In this document: positions 1 to 9,020 of the stretch, piece by piece
How the letters are laid out: each line of letters opens with the position of its first letter
How positions within the stretch are numbered: the stretch's first letter is position 1
From: Mycolicibacterium tusciae JS617
Lineage (GTDB): Bacteria; Actinomycetota; Actinomycetes; Mycobacteriales; Mycobacteriaceae
Length of the DNA stretch: 64,000 bases
NCBI RefSeq assembly: GCF_000243415.2
Contig: NZ_KI912270.1
Span: 2,480,001 to 2,544,000 of the forward strand
Reading direction: 5' to 3'
Made by a program: the position numbers and the translations under genes
The notes under the pieces: model-generated
Databases searched by the model: none
Told to the model about the DNA's origin: nothing
The model's input: the letters and a program-made list of their open reading frames with translations, nothing else

Positions 1-951
1 CAGGGCCAGAAGGCCACTCATAGCCAACAGCTGCTGGATCGGAAACGCGTAGATGTACAGCCCGTAGGACAGATCGGTGCGCAGTTGGAGGTGCTTGTTT
101 CGGACTAGGGCTCCTGAAACGATCAGGGCATACGCGAGCGGAAGTGCAGCTACCACCCGGTAGTCGGGCAGGAAACTGGACGCCCCTACGATAACTACGC
201 ACACCCCGACAAGTGACCAGCGGGCGGGAATGACATCTCGCCAGTGATATATGCATGCTCCGGCTGCAAACATGATGGCGGTACGCGCTGCCAAGAACAT
301 GAGCGCGGTGCCCGTGTCGAACTCGTGTTGAGTCGTCAGCCCGCCGCCGAATATCACGGGTGGCATCAGCATTGCGCCAACGACGGCCGCCGTCAAAATC
401 GTCGGAGAAACCCATCGTCGACTTGCGAGTCCGACTATTCCAAGGACCGCCACGATGAGGTAACACAGCACCTCCCAGATAAGCGACCACAACGATCCGT
501 TCCACTCGCCGGCAACAGGCACACCGTGCGGAGTTCCGCCGATATCGGGGGCGACCAGCGCTACCGCGCTGTTCTTCAGGACAAACTCGAGCGGCGCGCC
601 TGACATCAGCAAATTCGCTGCCGAGCCCCCCTGAATCGCCACTCCGACCGGGGCGATGAGAAAGGCTGTCACCAGAAGGCAGACATAGAACCCGGGGAGG
701 ATGCGAAGAGCCCGAGCAGCCAGATACTCACGGGGGTGCGGACTATTGAGCCAGCTCGCGGTGATAAGAAATCCCGATATCGCAAAGAAGCCGTCGACAC
801 CTACGCACACGAGAAGCTGATTGACTGGCGCGACTCCGGGCACGCGGCCGGAGACTCCCCAGGAGTGGCAAAGAATCACCTCGATCGCCAGCAACAGCCG
901 CCACGCGTTCAGCGCGTTGTGTCGAGGATCAAACACCTGCCCTAAGCTCAT
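1..951 (-). CDS. Acyltransferase 3 (OafA-like) membrane protein, 3' end outside window
   Basis: This reads in from the right and runs off the left edge, giving 317 codons without a stop. It is an integral-membrane O-acyltransferase of the acyltransferase-3 family, which transfers acyl groups (often acetyl) to extracytoplasmic sugars. Visible signs are an N-terminal DPRHNALNAWRLLLAIEV stretch followed by ILCHSWG, which holds the conserved His, then GVDGFFAISGFLI and the R-rich loop ARALRILPGFY, then a series of hydrophobic helices. The visible part ends at LSYGLYIYAFPIQQ, the usual late helix of the family, so only a short C-terminus is missing. The ATG at 949-951 is the natural start. It is probably a glycolipid-tailoring enzyme; its acceptor is unknown. 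Confidence 0.85.
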   Translation of the reverse strand, partial: MSLGQVFDPRHNALNAWRLLLAIEVILCHSWGVSGRVPGVAPVNQLLVCVGVDGFFAISGFLITASWLNSPHPREYLAARALRILPGFYVCLLVTAFLIAPVGVAIQGGSAANLLMSGAPLEFVLKNSAVALVAPDIGGTPHGVPVAGEWNGSLWSLIWEVLCYLIVAVLGIVGLASRRWVSPTILTAAVVGAMLMPPVIFGGGLTTQHEFDTGTALMFLAARTAIMFAAGACIYHWRDVIPARWSLVGVCVVIVGASSFLPDYRVVAALPLAYALIVSGALVRNKHLQLRTDLSYGLYIYAFPIQQLLAMSGLLAL

Positions 952-1711
952 CGGCCCCCGGCTCGTTACATGTTTGCGTTCTGTGGCTAGCGTAGCTTCA
1001 CTCTGTCGAGTCGTGAGGCATTTTGCCAACCCTTCCAACCGAAAGACTTCTGTCTGGATAGCGAACCGAGATGTGTCTGTCGCCAGTTCGCTGGAGCTAT
1101 GGCGCCGTCACGGCTCCAACGGGATAAAGTGCGGCGCGCCTGGGGGCGGTAGCTCGGCGGAGCCGGACATTTGACTAGCGTCGACGGTGGATGGCCGATT
1201 CCAGGTCCGGTGGACTAGTTAGGGACTGAGCTGCAGTAATCCTTCAAGGTTCTGCACACGGTTTGTAGCCGAGCGCGCCTTCCCAATGCTGATGGGCGTC
1301 ATCGCACGGCCGAGCGCACGACCTGACGGCAGTTCGACCAGAATCCAGGTGGCGTGTTCGCTGTCATTCGCTCCAAAACTCGCTGCAATCTGTGCAGCAA
1401 ATGGGCGGTGACCTACAGGCGACGTCCAGCGAAGCCGCCCCCGGACGCCGACGGTCGGCGCTGGTTACAGCGCCCAAGTTAGCTAGTCGACCGCGAACGG
1501 GCTTCGGCCCGATTCATTGTGATGAGCGGCGCACGCCTGTTCAGCACCGTGTTCCATGGCTGCGGACGGCGTCGAGAGCACGGCGTCATGCAGCGGTGAC
1601 CTGTTAGTATCCCACTACGCGTTCAGCAACTTGGCCGCAAGGGACTAGAAGCACGAATAATCGAGCGGCAGGACAAACGCCCGCCGTTTCGAAGACAAGA
1701 CCAAGGAAAGC
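952..1711. other. Intergenic region, no gene seen
   Basis: About 760 bases between the divergent acyltransferase (minus) and the first methyltransferase (plus). Short open frames occur on both strands, but none shows a recognisable domain or a convincing ribosome-binding site. It must hold the divergent promoters and may contain decayed coding sequence. Confidence 0.5.
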
Positions 1712-2593
1712 ATGCCTGCACCGACAACTATGCCCAAAACTCGTTGGACACCCCGAACTCTCACCTTCTTATTCATCTGGTGGATTGGGGGATTGCGTCC
1801 ATCCATATTGAGGTTCTTCGTTCTGGGCAATCTCCGCAATAATTTGATCAAACGTGGAATCTTGCGTGGCCCAGCAAAGCACTTAGCCGAGGTTCGTGCC
1901 GATTTTGAGCGTCGCGCGGCCGGAGGCCAATTCCAGGAGCATTGGTTCGACAGGAACATTATTCCCTGGTGCGCCACCTTCGCGAAAGCGTTCGGTCGTG
2001 CGGACAGTCTGCGTATTCTCGAAATCGGTTCCTGGGAAGGCCGATCTACCCTCTTTTTCCTGACCTACTTCAAGCACGCTGATTTGACCGCTGTAGACAC
2101 TTGGGCTGGCAGTGAAGAGTGGGAATATCACGCAACCGGCGACCTGAGTGACCTGGAAGCCCGCTTCGACCACAACGTGGGATTGGGTGGCGGAACAGTG
2201 ACGAAACGCAAGGGTTCTTCGCTCGAAGTACTACCCCAACTCCTAAGCGAAAACCAGACATTTGATCTGATATATGTGGATGGGTCGCACTTCGCCGATG
2301 ATGCCTTGACGGACGCGATAAATGCGTGGCGCCTACTTCGACCGCAAGGCATAATTATTTTCGATGACGTTATGTGGCCCGCTTACGCGCGTCCACGGGC
2401 CAATACCGCTTGGGCAATCCACCAGTTCTTAAAATTCCACCCAGGGGAATATAAAGTTCTGCACGCGGCCTACCAGGTCATTTTAGAGAAAAAGACAGAT
2501 TTTGATGACCCCCTAGCGGAATGGGTCCATCGGCCAGCCGTGCCTACTTCGATTCGAGAATCGGCGGCCGACGCACAACGTCTGCCTGGCTAA
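1712..2593 (+). CDS. Class I SAM methyltransferase (Methyltransf_24 type)
   Basis: A 293-residue protein. Motif I is ILEIGSWEGRST near residue 111. A later acidic block, DLIYVDGSHFADDALTDA, followed by RLLRPQGIIIFDDVMW, is the arrangement seen in Methyltransf_24 proteins and in O-methyltransferases of sugar and macrolide pathways. The N-terminal 35 residues are hydrophobic and Trp-rich, so the protein may associate with the membrane. The ATG at 1712 has an AAGGAAAG box just upstream; a second ATG at 1730 is also possible. It lies 81 bases ahead of another methyltransferase on the same strand, so the two probably share a transcript. The region looks less GC-rich than its surroundings, consistent with acquired sugar-modification genes. 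The likely role is O-methylation of a glycolipid sugar; the position is unknown. Confidence 0.8.
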   Translation: MPAPTTMPKTRWTPRTLTFLFIWWIGGLRPSILRFFVLGNLRNNLIKRGILRGPAKHLAEVRADFERRAAGGQFQEHWFDRNIIPWCATFAKAFGRADSLRILEIGSWEGRSTLFFLTYFKHADLTAVDTWAGSEEWEYHATGDLSDLEARFDHNVGLGGGTVTKRKGSSLEVLPQLLSENQTFDLIYVDGSHFADDALTDAINAWRLLRPQGIIIFDDVMWPAYARPRANTAWAIHQFLKFHPGEYKVLHAAYQVILEKKTDFDDPLAEWVHRPAVPTSIRESAADAQRLPG

Positions 2594-2674
2594 CTCGGTT
2601 TGTCGCGAACCGGGCAGGTCATCAATCCTGGTGGAATAGCATCCGAGGAGATCACGACTTTGCCAGGAGGGCAA

Positions 2675-3688
2675 GTGAGCGAAGTTTCGAAAGAGTGCCA
2701 AATATGCGGATCAGCTGGCCCTCATCAGATCCTTCCAGTTCGTGAGATGTATTTCGGGTCTCGGGAGTTGTTCGAATATTTTTGCTGCGTTGCGTGTGAT
2801 TCGCTACAGATAATCAATGCGCTCGAGGGTGAAGCGCTCGCCCATTTTTACCCAGCAGATTATTATTCTTACAACGTGCCAGACCAGCCCCAGCTTCTTC
2901 GGTGGCTGACTGCACAGCAGGACCGTTTTGAATTGCAGGTTACGCGTAGTTTGCTGAGCCGGGTAGTTGGGGCCTTCATATCTAAGCTACCGCCAGGAGT
3001 CCGAGGTTTCATTGGCACGCGTGATTCCAGCGGAGATGTCATTCGAATGCTTAGTGCGCTAAATCTTGGATCCGGTGCGCGAATTCTCGATGTGGGCTGT
3101 GGTGGCGGCGCGTTGCTTGATCGTTTGGCGAGGGTTGGATATACCAATCTGTCTGGCGTAGATCCGTTCGTCGAGGCCGATGTCAAAACGGCTTTAGGTG
3201 TACCGATATTGAAGCGGGATTTGGGCCAGGTCACCGGCGAATTTGACCTCATCATGTTCAATCATTCACTCGAACATGTGCCCGACTTCGTTCCGACGCT
3301 TCGGGCGGCGCACAAAAAGCTTGCCGAGGGCGGCAGCTGCTTGGCTCGCGTGCCAACTACCTCGTCTGAAGCCTGGAGAATCTATGGCACAGACTGGTGT
3401 CTAATCGATGCGCCCCAGCATGTCGTTATACCGTCGCGAAACGGAATGGAGCTGGCAGCTGACGCCGCAGGCTTCCGGGTGAATCAGACTTTTGATGATT
3501 CGAATTCGGCTCAGTTCTTCGGGAGTGAAGCTCATCAGCGGGATATTGCAGCGACCGAGCTTAAGAGCCTCTGGCATCTTGTCCGGCTCTTCGGATTGAA
3601 GCAACTCTATGATTGGGAAAGGCGCTCCGAACGGCTTAATCGGCAGAGCCTTGGCGACATGGTCGGGTTCGTCTTGCGGTCCAAGTGA
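2675..3688 (+). CDS. SAM methyltransferase with N-terminal zinc-binding-like domain
   Basis: A 338-residue protein read from the GTG at 2675, which has a perfect AGGAGG four bases upstream. An in-frame ATG at 2600 is less likely because it lacks a good site. The N-terminus carries paired cysteines (CQICGS and CCVACDS), a C-x2-C pair arrangement like the putative zinc-binding domain that precedes many deoxysugar C-methyltransferases. The SAM domain has ILDVGCGGGALLDRL near residue 140 and FDLIMFNHSLEHVPD, typical of Methyltransf_11/12/23. A C-terminal segment with FGLKQLYDW follows. By analogy with NovU/TylC3-like proteins it could be a sugar C-methyltransferase, but an O-methyltransferase is equally possible. 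It is probably co-transcribed with the gene ending at 2593. Confidence 0.78.
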   Translation: MSEVSKECQICGSAGPHQILPVREMYFGSRELFEYFCCVACDSLQIINALEGEALAHFYPADYYSYNVPDQPQLLRWLTAQQDRFELQVTRSLLSRVVGAFISKLPPGVRGFIGTRDSSGDVIRMLSALNLGSGARILDVGCGGGALLDRLARVGYTNLSGVDPFVEADVKTALGVPILKRDLGQVTGEFDLIMFNHSLEHVPDFVPTLRAAHKKLAEGGSCLARVPTTSSEAWRIYGTDWCLIDAPQHVVIPSRNGMELAADAAGFRVNQTFDDSNSAQFFGSEAHQRDIAATELKSLWHLVRLFGLKQLYDWERRSERLNRQSLGDMVGFVLRSK

Positions 3689-3953
3689 TCGGATGAAGCT
3701 GGGCTGCGCGAGCTGAGCTCAACCGACTCAACACCGACGCCCAGGCTGCCGAAGCACCGGGAAACAAGGGCGAGGGTGTTGATACAACGTCCAGGTGGCA
3801 CGGCAAGTCAACTAACGCCTCAGACGCGGGGCCCGCTCTCCACGCGTCGCAGAATCCCGATGGATAGGACGCCGGTAGCTGCTTGCACTTTTGACGGGCG
3901 CTCCTCCTGCCCAGCTTTAGCGGTCCCGTCCGCCTAGAAAGGCGCGCGTTCTG

Positions 3954-4685
3954 TCACTTTTGCGCGAATGCCCACACCTGGACAGGAAAATTGGGTTCAT
4001 TGCGCAGCGAGCGCCACGGCAATTTCCATGCCCAGCGTTTGAAGTTGGCGCGGACGCAGGCACGATTCCCCCACGACCCGGTTTGAATCCGCTCCAGATC
4101 GAAACCGCACTCAGCCAAAAAATGCTTCATTCCAGTCTCTGTCCACCGCGTGCAATCGCTGTACCAGCCGCCGTGGATGCGGACCAGAAAGGGTGTGGTG
4201 ATCAGGAAATGGCCGCCAGGCCGCAGCATTTCGTACACGTTCTTTCCTGCGCGGTAGGGCCACAACAGATGCTCCCAAACCTGCTCGGCGATGATCAGAT
4301 CGAACTGCTCGTCCAACGCAGTCGCGCAGATGTCGAACTCGGGATAGTGAACGTAGCGATACGTCCTGAACTGCTCGATATGTCCCCAAGTCTCGCCGGA
4401 AATCTCCAGCACGTCCAGCTGTTGTGGCCCTAAGCTCTGCACAAGTTCCCGGGTTTCACGGTCCATCACGACGCGTAACCAATGATGCTTTGTTCGATAC
4501 GCTGCGATCGCCCACTGTGCATCAATGAACGATTGCAATACCGAATTGGGAACCTTATCTTCCCAGCCCAACTTCACGCCCCCAATCACAGTTGATCTCG
4601 CCGAAGTCCACGTCGACAGCGAACTTTGCCACCTTAGTCGCCAACGACGAAGGACAGCTACCGTCACCCCTGCTTTGTGACGCAT
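3954..4685 (-). CDS. Methyltransferase type 11-like
   Basis: Up to 243 residues. The SAM fold is degenerate: VLEISGETWG stands where ILDVGxGxG is usual, so motif I is unusual. The downstream motifs DLIIAEQVWEHLLWPYRAGKNV and MLRPGGHFLITTPFLVRIHG are typical of Methyltransf_11 proteins in polysaccharide clusters. The first 30-36 residues are basic and low in similarity to such proteins. GTG codons near 4577-4589 are plausible later starts, so the 5' end is uncertain. It is transcribed away from the GMC oxidoreductase, with about 270 bases of shared upstream DNA. The function is inferred as sugar or lipid methylation; the altered glycine motif means activity should not be assumed. Confidence 0.7.
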   Translation of the reverse strand: MRHKAGVTVAVLRRWRLRWQSSLSTWTSARSTVIGGVKLGWEDKVPNSVLQSFIDAQWAIAAYRTKHHWLRVVMDRETRELVQSLGPQQLDVLEISGETWGHIEQFRTYRYVHYPEFDICATALDEQFDLIIAEQVWEHLLWPYRAGKNVYEMLRPGGHFLITTPFLVRIHGGWYSDCTRWTETGMKHFLAECGFDLERIQTGSWGNRACVRANFKRWAWKLPWRSLRNEPNFPVQVWAFAQK

Positions 4686-4958
4686 ACCAAGTCACTTGCG
4701 CATCACGTGTGCGGGTCGAACACGCGCGGTAGAGACTTACGAAACAGCTTGTGCCTGCAGCTGCCGCCTGCCCGAGCCTGGTCGGAGCAGATAACGCCCG
4801 TCGCCTCCTTGTCGATCTCGACTCCGATGCGAATGTATCCGAAGAGCGGTCTCTAGATCGGTGCGTCGCGGATTGCTTGGCAGCAACCCGCGTGTCGCCG
4901 GCGATCACACGGTCGCAGTTGGTGACTGTTCCGCGCATATACGCGGGTATAAAGGTCG

Positions 4959-6725
4959 GTGTGCGGGCACCTTGAAACCACGCATGGCAGGCCAGAGAAC
5001 GTGAAGTCTCAGGACGCGACGGGTGGTACTGTCGTGGCTCGCCTGAACTCGGCAAATCTCCTGCAATTCTTGATCGAGGAACTCAATTTGGCTGACGGCG
5101 AACTTACCGCGCGCGAGGCGGAACAGGTCCTGTGGGACGTAATCGTCGTAGGCACCGGCATGGGAGGCGGGACGCTGGGCTACTCACTGGCCCGGTCAGG
5201 GCGCAGCGTGCTGTTCATCGAGAAGGGCCGCTCGACATTGCCAGCGGCTGCGGGGGCGATTCGGTCGGCGATGCCCGAAGTTGCTGAGCCGCTCGCGTGC
5301 CGCTCGCCAGAAGGCTACTTCGACGCTTTGGTGCGGGCTGGGCGGTCGACTGACGAAATCGAAGACATCAGCGGGCGCGTCCCCCGGCGGTTCATGCCGT
5401 TGATAGGCAGCGGCACCGGTGGATCGTCGGCACTTTATGGCATGGTGTGCGAGCGGTTCTTCGAACGCGATTTCACTCCGCGGCAGGACTTTCGGAACCC
5501 AGGCGACTCCACCGTCCCAGATGCCTGGCCGGTTACGTATGACGAAATGCGGACCTGGTACCGGGCGGCCGAACGACTTCTGGGAGTCCGCGGCCAGCTA
5601 GACCCTTTGCGACCAGAGGCCGCCGACGCCCAATTGCCGTCGGCGCCGCCATTTTCGGCGGCCAACCAGCCGCTGGTCGGCTATCTGGAAGGGCGCGGAC
5701 TGCATCCGTACCACCTGCCGATGGCCTGTGACTACACCGACGGCTGCGCCACATGCCAGAGCTACTTGTGTTCGAAGTCGTGCAAGAACGACGCCGCTCG
5801 CAATGGCGTGCTCCCGGCTGTGACCGAGCATGGCGCGCACCTACTGACTGAATGTACGGCCGTGCGCCTAGAAGCCGACCGCACGCACATCCAGCAGGTG
5901 ATCTGCGAGGACCGTTTCGGCACGCTGGCGCTTAAGGGCAAGGTGGTGGTATTGGCAGCCGGTGCGCTGGTCACGCCGGCCCTGTTACTCAACTCCCGTT
6001 CGGCCGATTGGCCTCGGGGGCTGGCGAACGGCTCAGACTTGGTGGGGCGCAATATGATGCGTCACCTAATCGACTTGATCGAGATCTGGCAACCTGACTT
6101 GAAGGTCACGACCCCCAACAAAGAGATCGGGATGAACGATTTCTATTTCTGGGAGGGTCAGAAATACGGCACCGTGCAATCCTTCGGCTCGATGCCGCCC
6201 ATGGAGATCCTTACCAGCCGTCCCGGCGGGTGGCCAAAGATGTTGCGCCTCATGAATCCCGTCGTGGGCAGGGTGTACGAGCGGTTCCTCAACGGCGGAC
6301 TTGTGCTGGCAGCGATGATGGAGGATCTACCTTATCTGGACAACCGCATCATGCCCTACGACAGGCCAAGCACCGATGGCCGCCAGCGGGTGCGCATGCA
6401 GTACCGCCTTCATCCCGGCGATATCGAGCGCCGAGAAGTGTTTTTACGCCAGGTGAAGGAAGTTTTGAAGCCCTTTCGCAAGCTCACTCTTCGAGGTGCC
6501 GAAGACAATAAGGCGTTGGCGCATATCTGCGGGACGTGCCGTTTTGGCGCCGACCCCAAAACGAGTGTGCTGGATCCACAGAACCGGGCACATGAGGTGG
6601 CCAACCTCTACGTGGTGGACACCTCGTTCTTCCCGTCCAGCGCCGGTCTGAATCCGAGCTTGACGGTTGCGGCCAACGCCTTGCGCGTAGGTGCACACAT
6701 AAATCAGGCGCACTTTTCGAACTGA
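4959..6725 (+). CDS. GMC-family FAD-dependent oxidoreductase
   Basis: About 575-588 residues. The N-terminal Rossmann motif VIVVGTGMGGGTLGYSLA followed by VLFIEKG binds the ADP part of FAD. The C-terminus has HICGTCRFG and LYVVDTSFFPSSAGLNPSLT, with a His and an Asn placed as in the catalytic pair of GMC oxidoreductases. A Cys-rich stretch, DGCATCQSYLCSKSCK, in the middle is typical of bacterial GMC proteins related to glucose/choline-type oxidoreductases. These flavoenzymes oxidise alcohols to aldehydes or ketones. The start is uncertain: GTG at 4959, 5001 and 5034 are all possible. It converges on the Gfo/Idh gene, with 18 bases between the stops. The probable substrate is a sugar or lipid alcohol of the glycolipid, which is inference. 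Confidence 0.85.
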   Translation: MCGHLETTHGRPENVKSQDATGGTVVARLNSANLLQFLIEELNLADGELTAREAEQVLWDVIVVGTGMGGGTLGYSLARSGRSVLFIEKGRSTLPAAAGAIRSAMPEVAEPLACRSPEGYFDALVRAGRSTDEIEDISGRVPRRFMPLIGSGTGGSSALYGMVCERFFERDFTPRQDFRNPGDSTVPDAWPVTYDEMRTWYRAAERLLGVRGQLDPLRPEAADAQLPSAPPFSAANQPLVGYLEGRGLHPYHLPMACDYTDGCATCQSYLCSKSCKNDAARNGVLPAVTEHGAHLLTECTAVRLEADRTHIQQVICEDRFGTLALKGKVVVLAAGALVTPALLLNSRSADWPRGLANGSDLVGRNMMRHLIDLIEIWQPDLKVTTPNKEIGMNDFYFWEGQKYGTVQSFGSMPPMEILTSRPGGWPKMLRLMNPVVGRVYERFLNGGLVLAAMMEDLPYLDNRIMPYDRPSTDGRQRVRMQYRLHPGDIERREVFLRQVKEVLKPFRKLTLRGAEDNKALAHICGTCRFGADPKTSVLDPQNRAHEVANLYVVDTSFFPSSAGLNPSLTVAANALRVGAHINQAHFSN

Positions 6726-6743
6726 CAGTTAGTCGCACCAGTT

Positions 6744-7739
6744 TCAGGTAGGCCGCCGAAGCGGAAGGCCCGCAGCGAGATAGATCGCGTCTATGACGCC
6801 CATCGTTTCGACCGCGTCTTCTGGCGATGTCTCTACGGGTTCTCCCCGCAGCACCGCGGCAGCGAAGGCATCGAGTTGATAGGCATACGAAGCTCGCCGC
6901 GAGAACCGCTCCACTCGCCTACCTTCAGTGGAGCGGACCGTCAGCCGATGAAAAGACTGCGGCATGACCGGATTGAGCACACTCAGCTTGCCGCGCTCAC
7001 CAACCACCTTGGCGCTCAACTGCAGCACCCGCGCAGACCACATCGAGCATCGGACGCGCCCCGTGGCGCCGCTAACGAACCGCAGCTCTGCCGTCATCGC
7101 CCTGTCCACTTGCGGATCACGCAATTTCGCTTGCGCCGAAACGACTTCCGGCGTCGAACCGCCGAACGTGCGGACGATGTCGACCGCATAGCATCCGGCA
7201 TCCATCGTCGCTCCACCGGCCAACGAATAGTCGTAGCGGATGTCGGAGAACTTCGGCAGGGGGAAACACACGGCTGCTTCCACCCGCTCGAGCGCTCCCA
7301 ACTCCCCCGAAGCAATGATCTCCGCAACGCGCAGAGTCAACGGGTGGTAGCGGTAATGGAACGCTTCCATCACGACCTTGTCCGACTCTGCAGCGAATGA
7401 GGCAATTTCACGAGCCTCGGCAGCATTGGCAGCAAAAGGCTTCTCACACAACACATGTTTGCCCGCAAGGAGGGCGGCACGCGTCCACCTACCGTGCAAG
7501 CTATTTGGCAGCGGATTGTAGATGGCGTCAACGTCCGGATCACCAACCAGCGCCTCGTAAGTCTCGTGGACTCGTCCGATGTTGTGCTTGCCGGCAAAGG
7601 CCTGACCACGGACCACGTCGCGTGCCGCCACCGCGGTCACTTCGACTTCGGTGTTCTCTCGCGCTGGGTTGATAAGCGCCAGTGGCGCGATTCGGGCTGC
7701 GCCCAAGACGCCGATTCGCACCTTGGGTCCGCAAGACAC
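6744..7739 (-). CDS. Gfo/Idh/MocA family NAD(P)-dependent oxidoreductase
   Basis: A 331-residue protein, typical in length for the family. The N-terminal Rossmann motif is RIGVLGAARIAPLAL, the conserved CEKP motif is in GKHVLCEKPFAANAAEA, and the substrate-domain motif AGGATMDAGCYAVDIVR carries the usual G-x3-D-x3-H/Y-type positions. These enzymes oxidise or reduce sugars and cyclitols, including nucleotide-sugar intermediates. The listed start is a GTG at 7739; a second GTG at 7721 lies directly before the Rossmann strand and is also possible. The next minus-strand gene upstream, a methyltransferase, starts at 8640. The function is assigned at family level only. Confidence 0.85.
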   Translation of the reverse strand: MSCGPKVRIGVLGAARIAPLALINPARENTEVEVTAVAARDVVRGQAFAGKHNIGRVHETYEALVGDPDVDAIYNPLPNSLHGRWTRAALLAGKHVLCEKPFAANAAEAREIASFAAESDKVVMEAFHYRYHPLTLRVAEIIASGELGALERVEAAVCFPLPKFSDIRYDYSLAGGATMDAGCYAVDIVRTFGGSTPEVVSAQAKLRDPQVDRAMTAELRFVSGATGRVRCSMWSARVLQLSAKVVGERGKLSVLNPVMPQSFHRLTVRSTEGRRVERFSRRASYAYQLDAFAAAVLRGEPVETSPEDAVETMGVIDAIYLAAGLPLRRPT

Positions 7740-7929
7740 GGGCCGATGCTAGCACTGGCCCACAATTCAAGGCTCAGGCGCGATCAGGGTCACCGCCAGA
7801 CGCTGCGCCAGAACTCCCGCCGGTCTTTGATCCGAGCGCACGAGTTCCACAGTGTCCGCCAAAGGACCTGAAGGCAAGAATTTGCCGAGGCCGTTTGCGC
7901 CGCTGCTGAATCCGGGACGCTTACGCAAT

Positions 7930-8640
7930 CTAGTCTGGCTTTGAGGAGGAACGGTCCTCTGAAGCTAGAAATTCGTCAAGGTAGGCGGGGGGTTTGAGAT
8001 TGAGCAGCCGGACGCGGTCGGCCGCAAGATCCGCATAGCTCAGCGCCTCGATTTCCGCAGGCGAGTAATCCAAATCCGGCCCGGAATTCCCCCTGCGCAC
8101 GACCCCCACTCCCCAGTCGCAATCAAGCACTGCGATTTGCAGGTCGCGTCGCGTGCTACGCAGTTCGACGATCGACTTCCAGACGTCGCCGCTCCAGTCG
8201 ATCTCCCACCAGCGATTTTGCGCACGAAAGTCGGCGTACGATGTCGCGGGGCACGCGACCGAGGCCTTCGTCGGGTTGCAGTCGTGGATGAAAATTACGC
8301 CGTTTTCCCGCAGATAGCGCAAGGTGTGTTCTACGTCACGAACCACCTGCCCGTAGGTGTGAAGCCCATCGATCAGGGCGACGTCGACGCCGTGTTGCTC
8401 GAGAAAACCCGCCTGGCTCGTGAAGAACGCATCGCTGGTCGTCTCGAAGTAATGCGTAGCCTGCGCCTTGGCGTCTGCGCGCCTACGGGTCCGCGTCGAG
8501 AGCTTGAACGCCGGGTCTACGGCGATTTTCTCCTGGGCTGTGATGCGCCGAAACGCCGACCCGCGCGAAACGCCGATCTCCAGGTAGACACGGCTCGACC
8601 GCCTGCCCAGCGCCTGCTGAACGGCCTTGATCCGGTTCAT
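7930..8640 (-). CDS. Class I SAM methyltransferase (Methyltransf_24-like)
   Basis: A 236-residue protein starting at an ATG with a strong GGGGGAGG box about seven bases upstream. Motif I is YLEIGVSRGSAFRRI near residue 19, followed by VDVALIDGLHTYGQVVRD and RENGVIFIHDCNP. The IDGLHTY...HDCNP combination is the hallmark of Methyltransf_24 proteins in glycan clusters, where the acidic residues and His are thought to hold a metal. It lacks the extended N-terminus of the 1712-2593 protein and is only distantly similar to it. About 190 bases separate it from the downstream Gfo/Idh gene on the same strand, so co-transcription is likely but not certain. Confidence 0.8.
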   Translation of the reverse strand: MNRIKAVQQALGRRSSRVYLEIGVSRGSAFRRITAQEKIAVDPAFKLSTRTRRRADAKAQATHYFETTSDAFFTSQAGFLEQHGVDVALIDGLHTYGQVVRDVEHTLRYLRENGVIFIHDCNPTKASVACPATSYADFRAQNRWWEIDWSGDVWKSIVELRSTRRDLQIAVLDCDWGVGVVRRGNSGPDLDYSPAEIEALSYADLAADRVRLLNLKPPAYLDEFLASEDRSSSKPD

Positions 8641-8999
8641 GCGATAACCTCCCCCACGCTGCGGCCCGTGCTACTACGACGCCTGCATCCGAACACGAGC
8701 CCTAGTCTCCCTCTCCCAACTGCGCGTCTCCCGCTGATCGAATCGAAGGCAGCGCCGTTAACTCTCGCTTGTAACCTATCGCACCAAGGCTGCTGGAAGC
8801 AGCTCAAGGCTCGCCATTTGCACCAACCACAGGCGATGGACGGCCTGAAGAACGGCCCTCACAACTGACACTTTGGGCCGCTGCGACCCAGGGGACACTA
8901 CTTCGAAAAGCTGCGCGACGGCGCGTGGAGTGGTGTGATTAGCACGCATTTCTGGCACCCAAGTAGTCCGAGGCGTGTTTGGCCTGCTCCGCGCTTTTA
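8641..8999. other. Intergenic region left of the IS3 element
   Basis: About 360 bases with no supported gene. It holds the upstream region of the minus-strand methyltransferase (with its ribosome-binding site at the left edge) and then sequence interrupted by the IS3-family insertion. Confidence 0.5.
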
Positions 9000-9020
9000 G
9001 GACTGCGGATTTCGCGGGAA

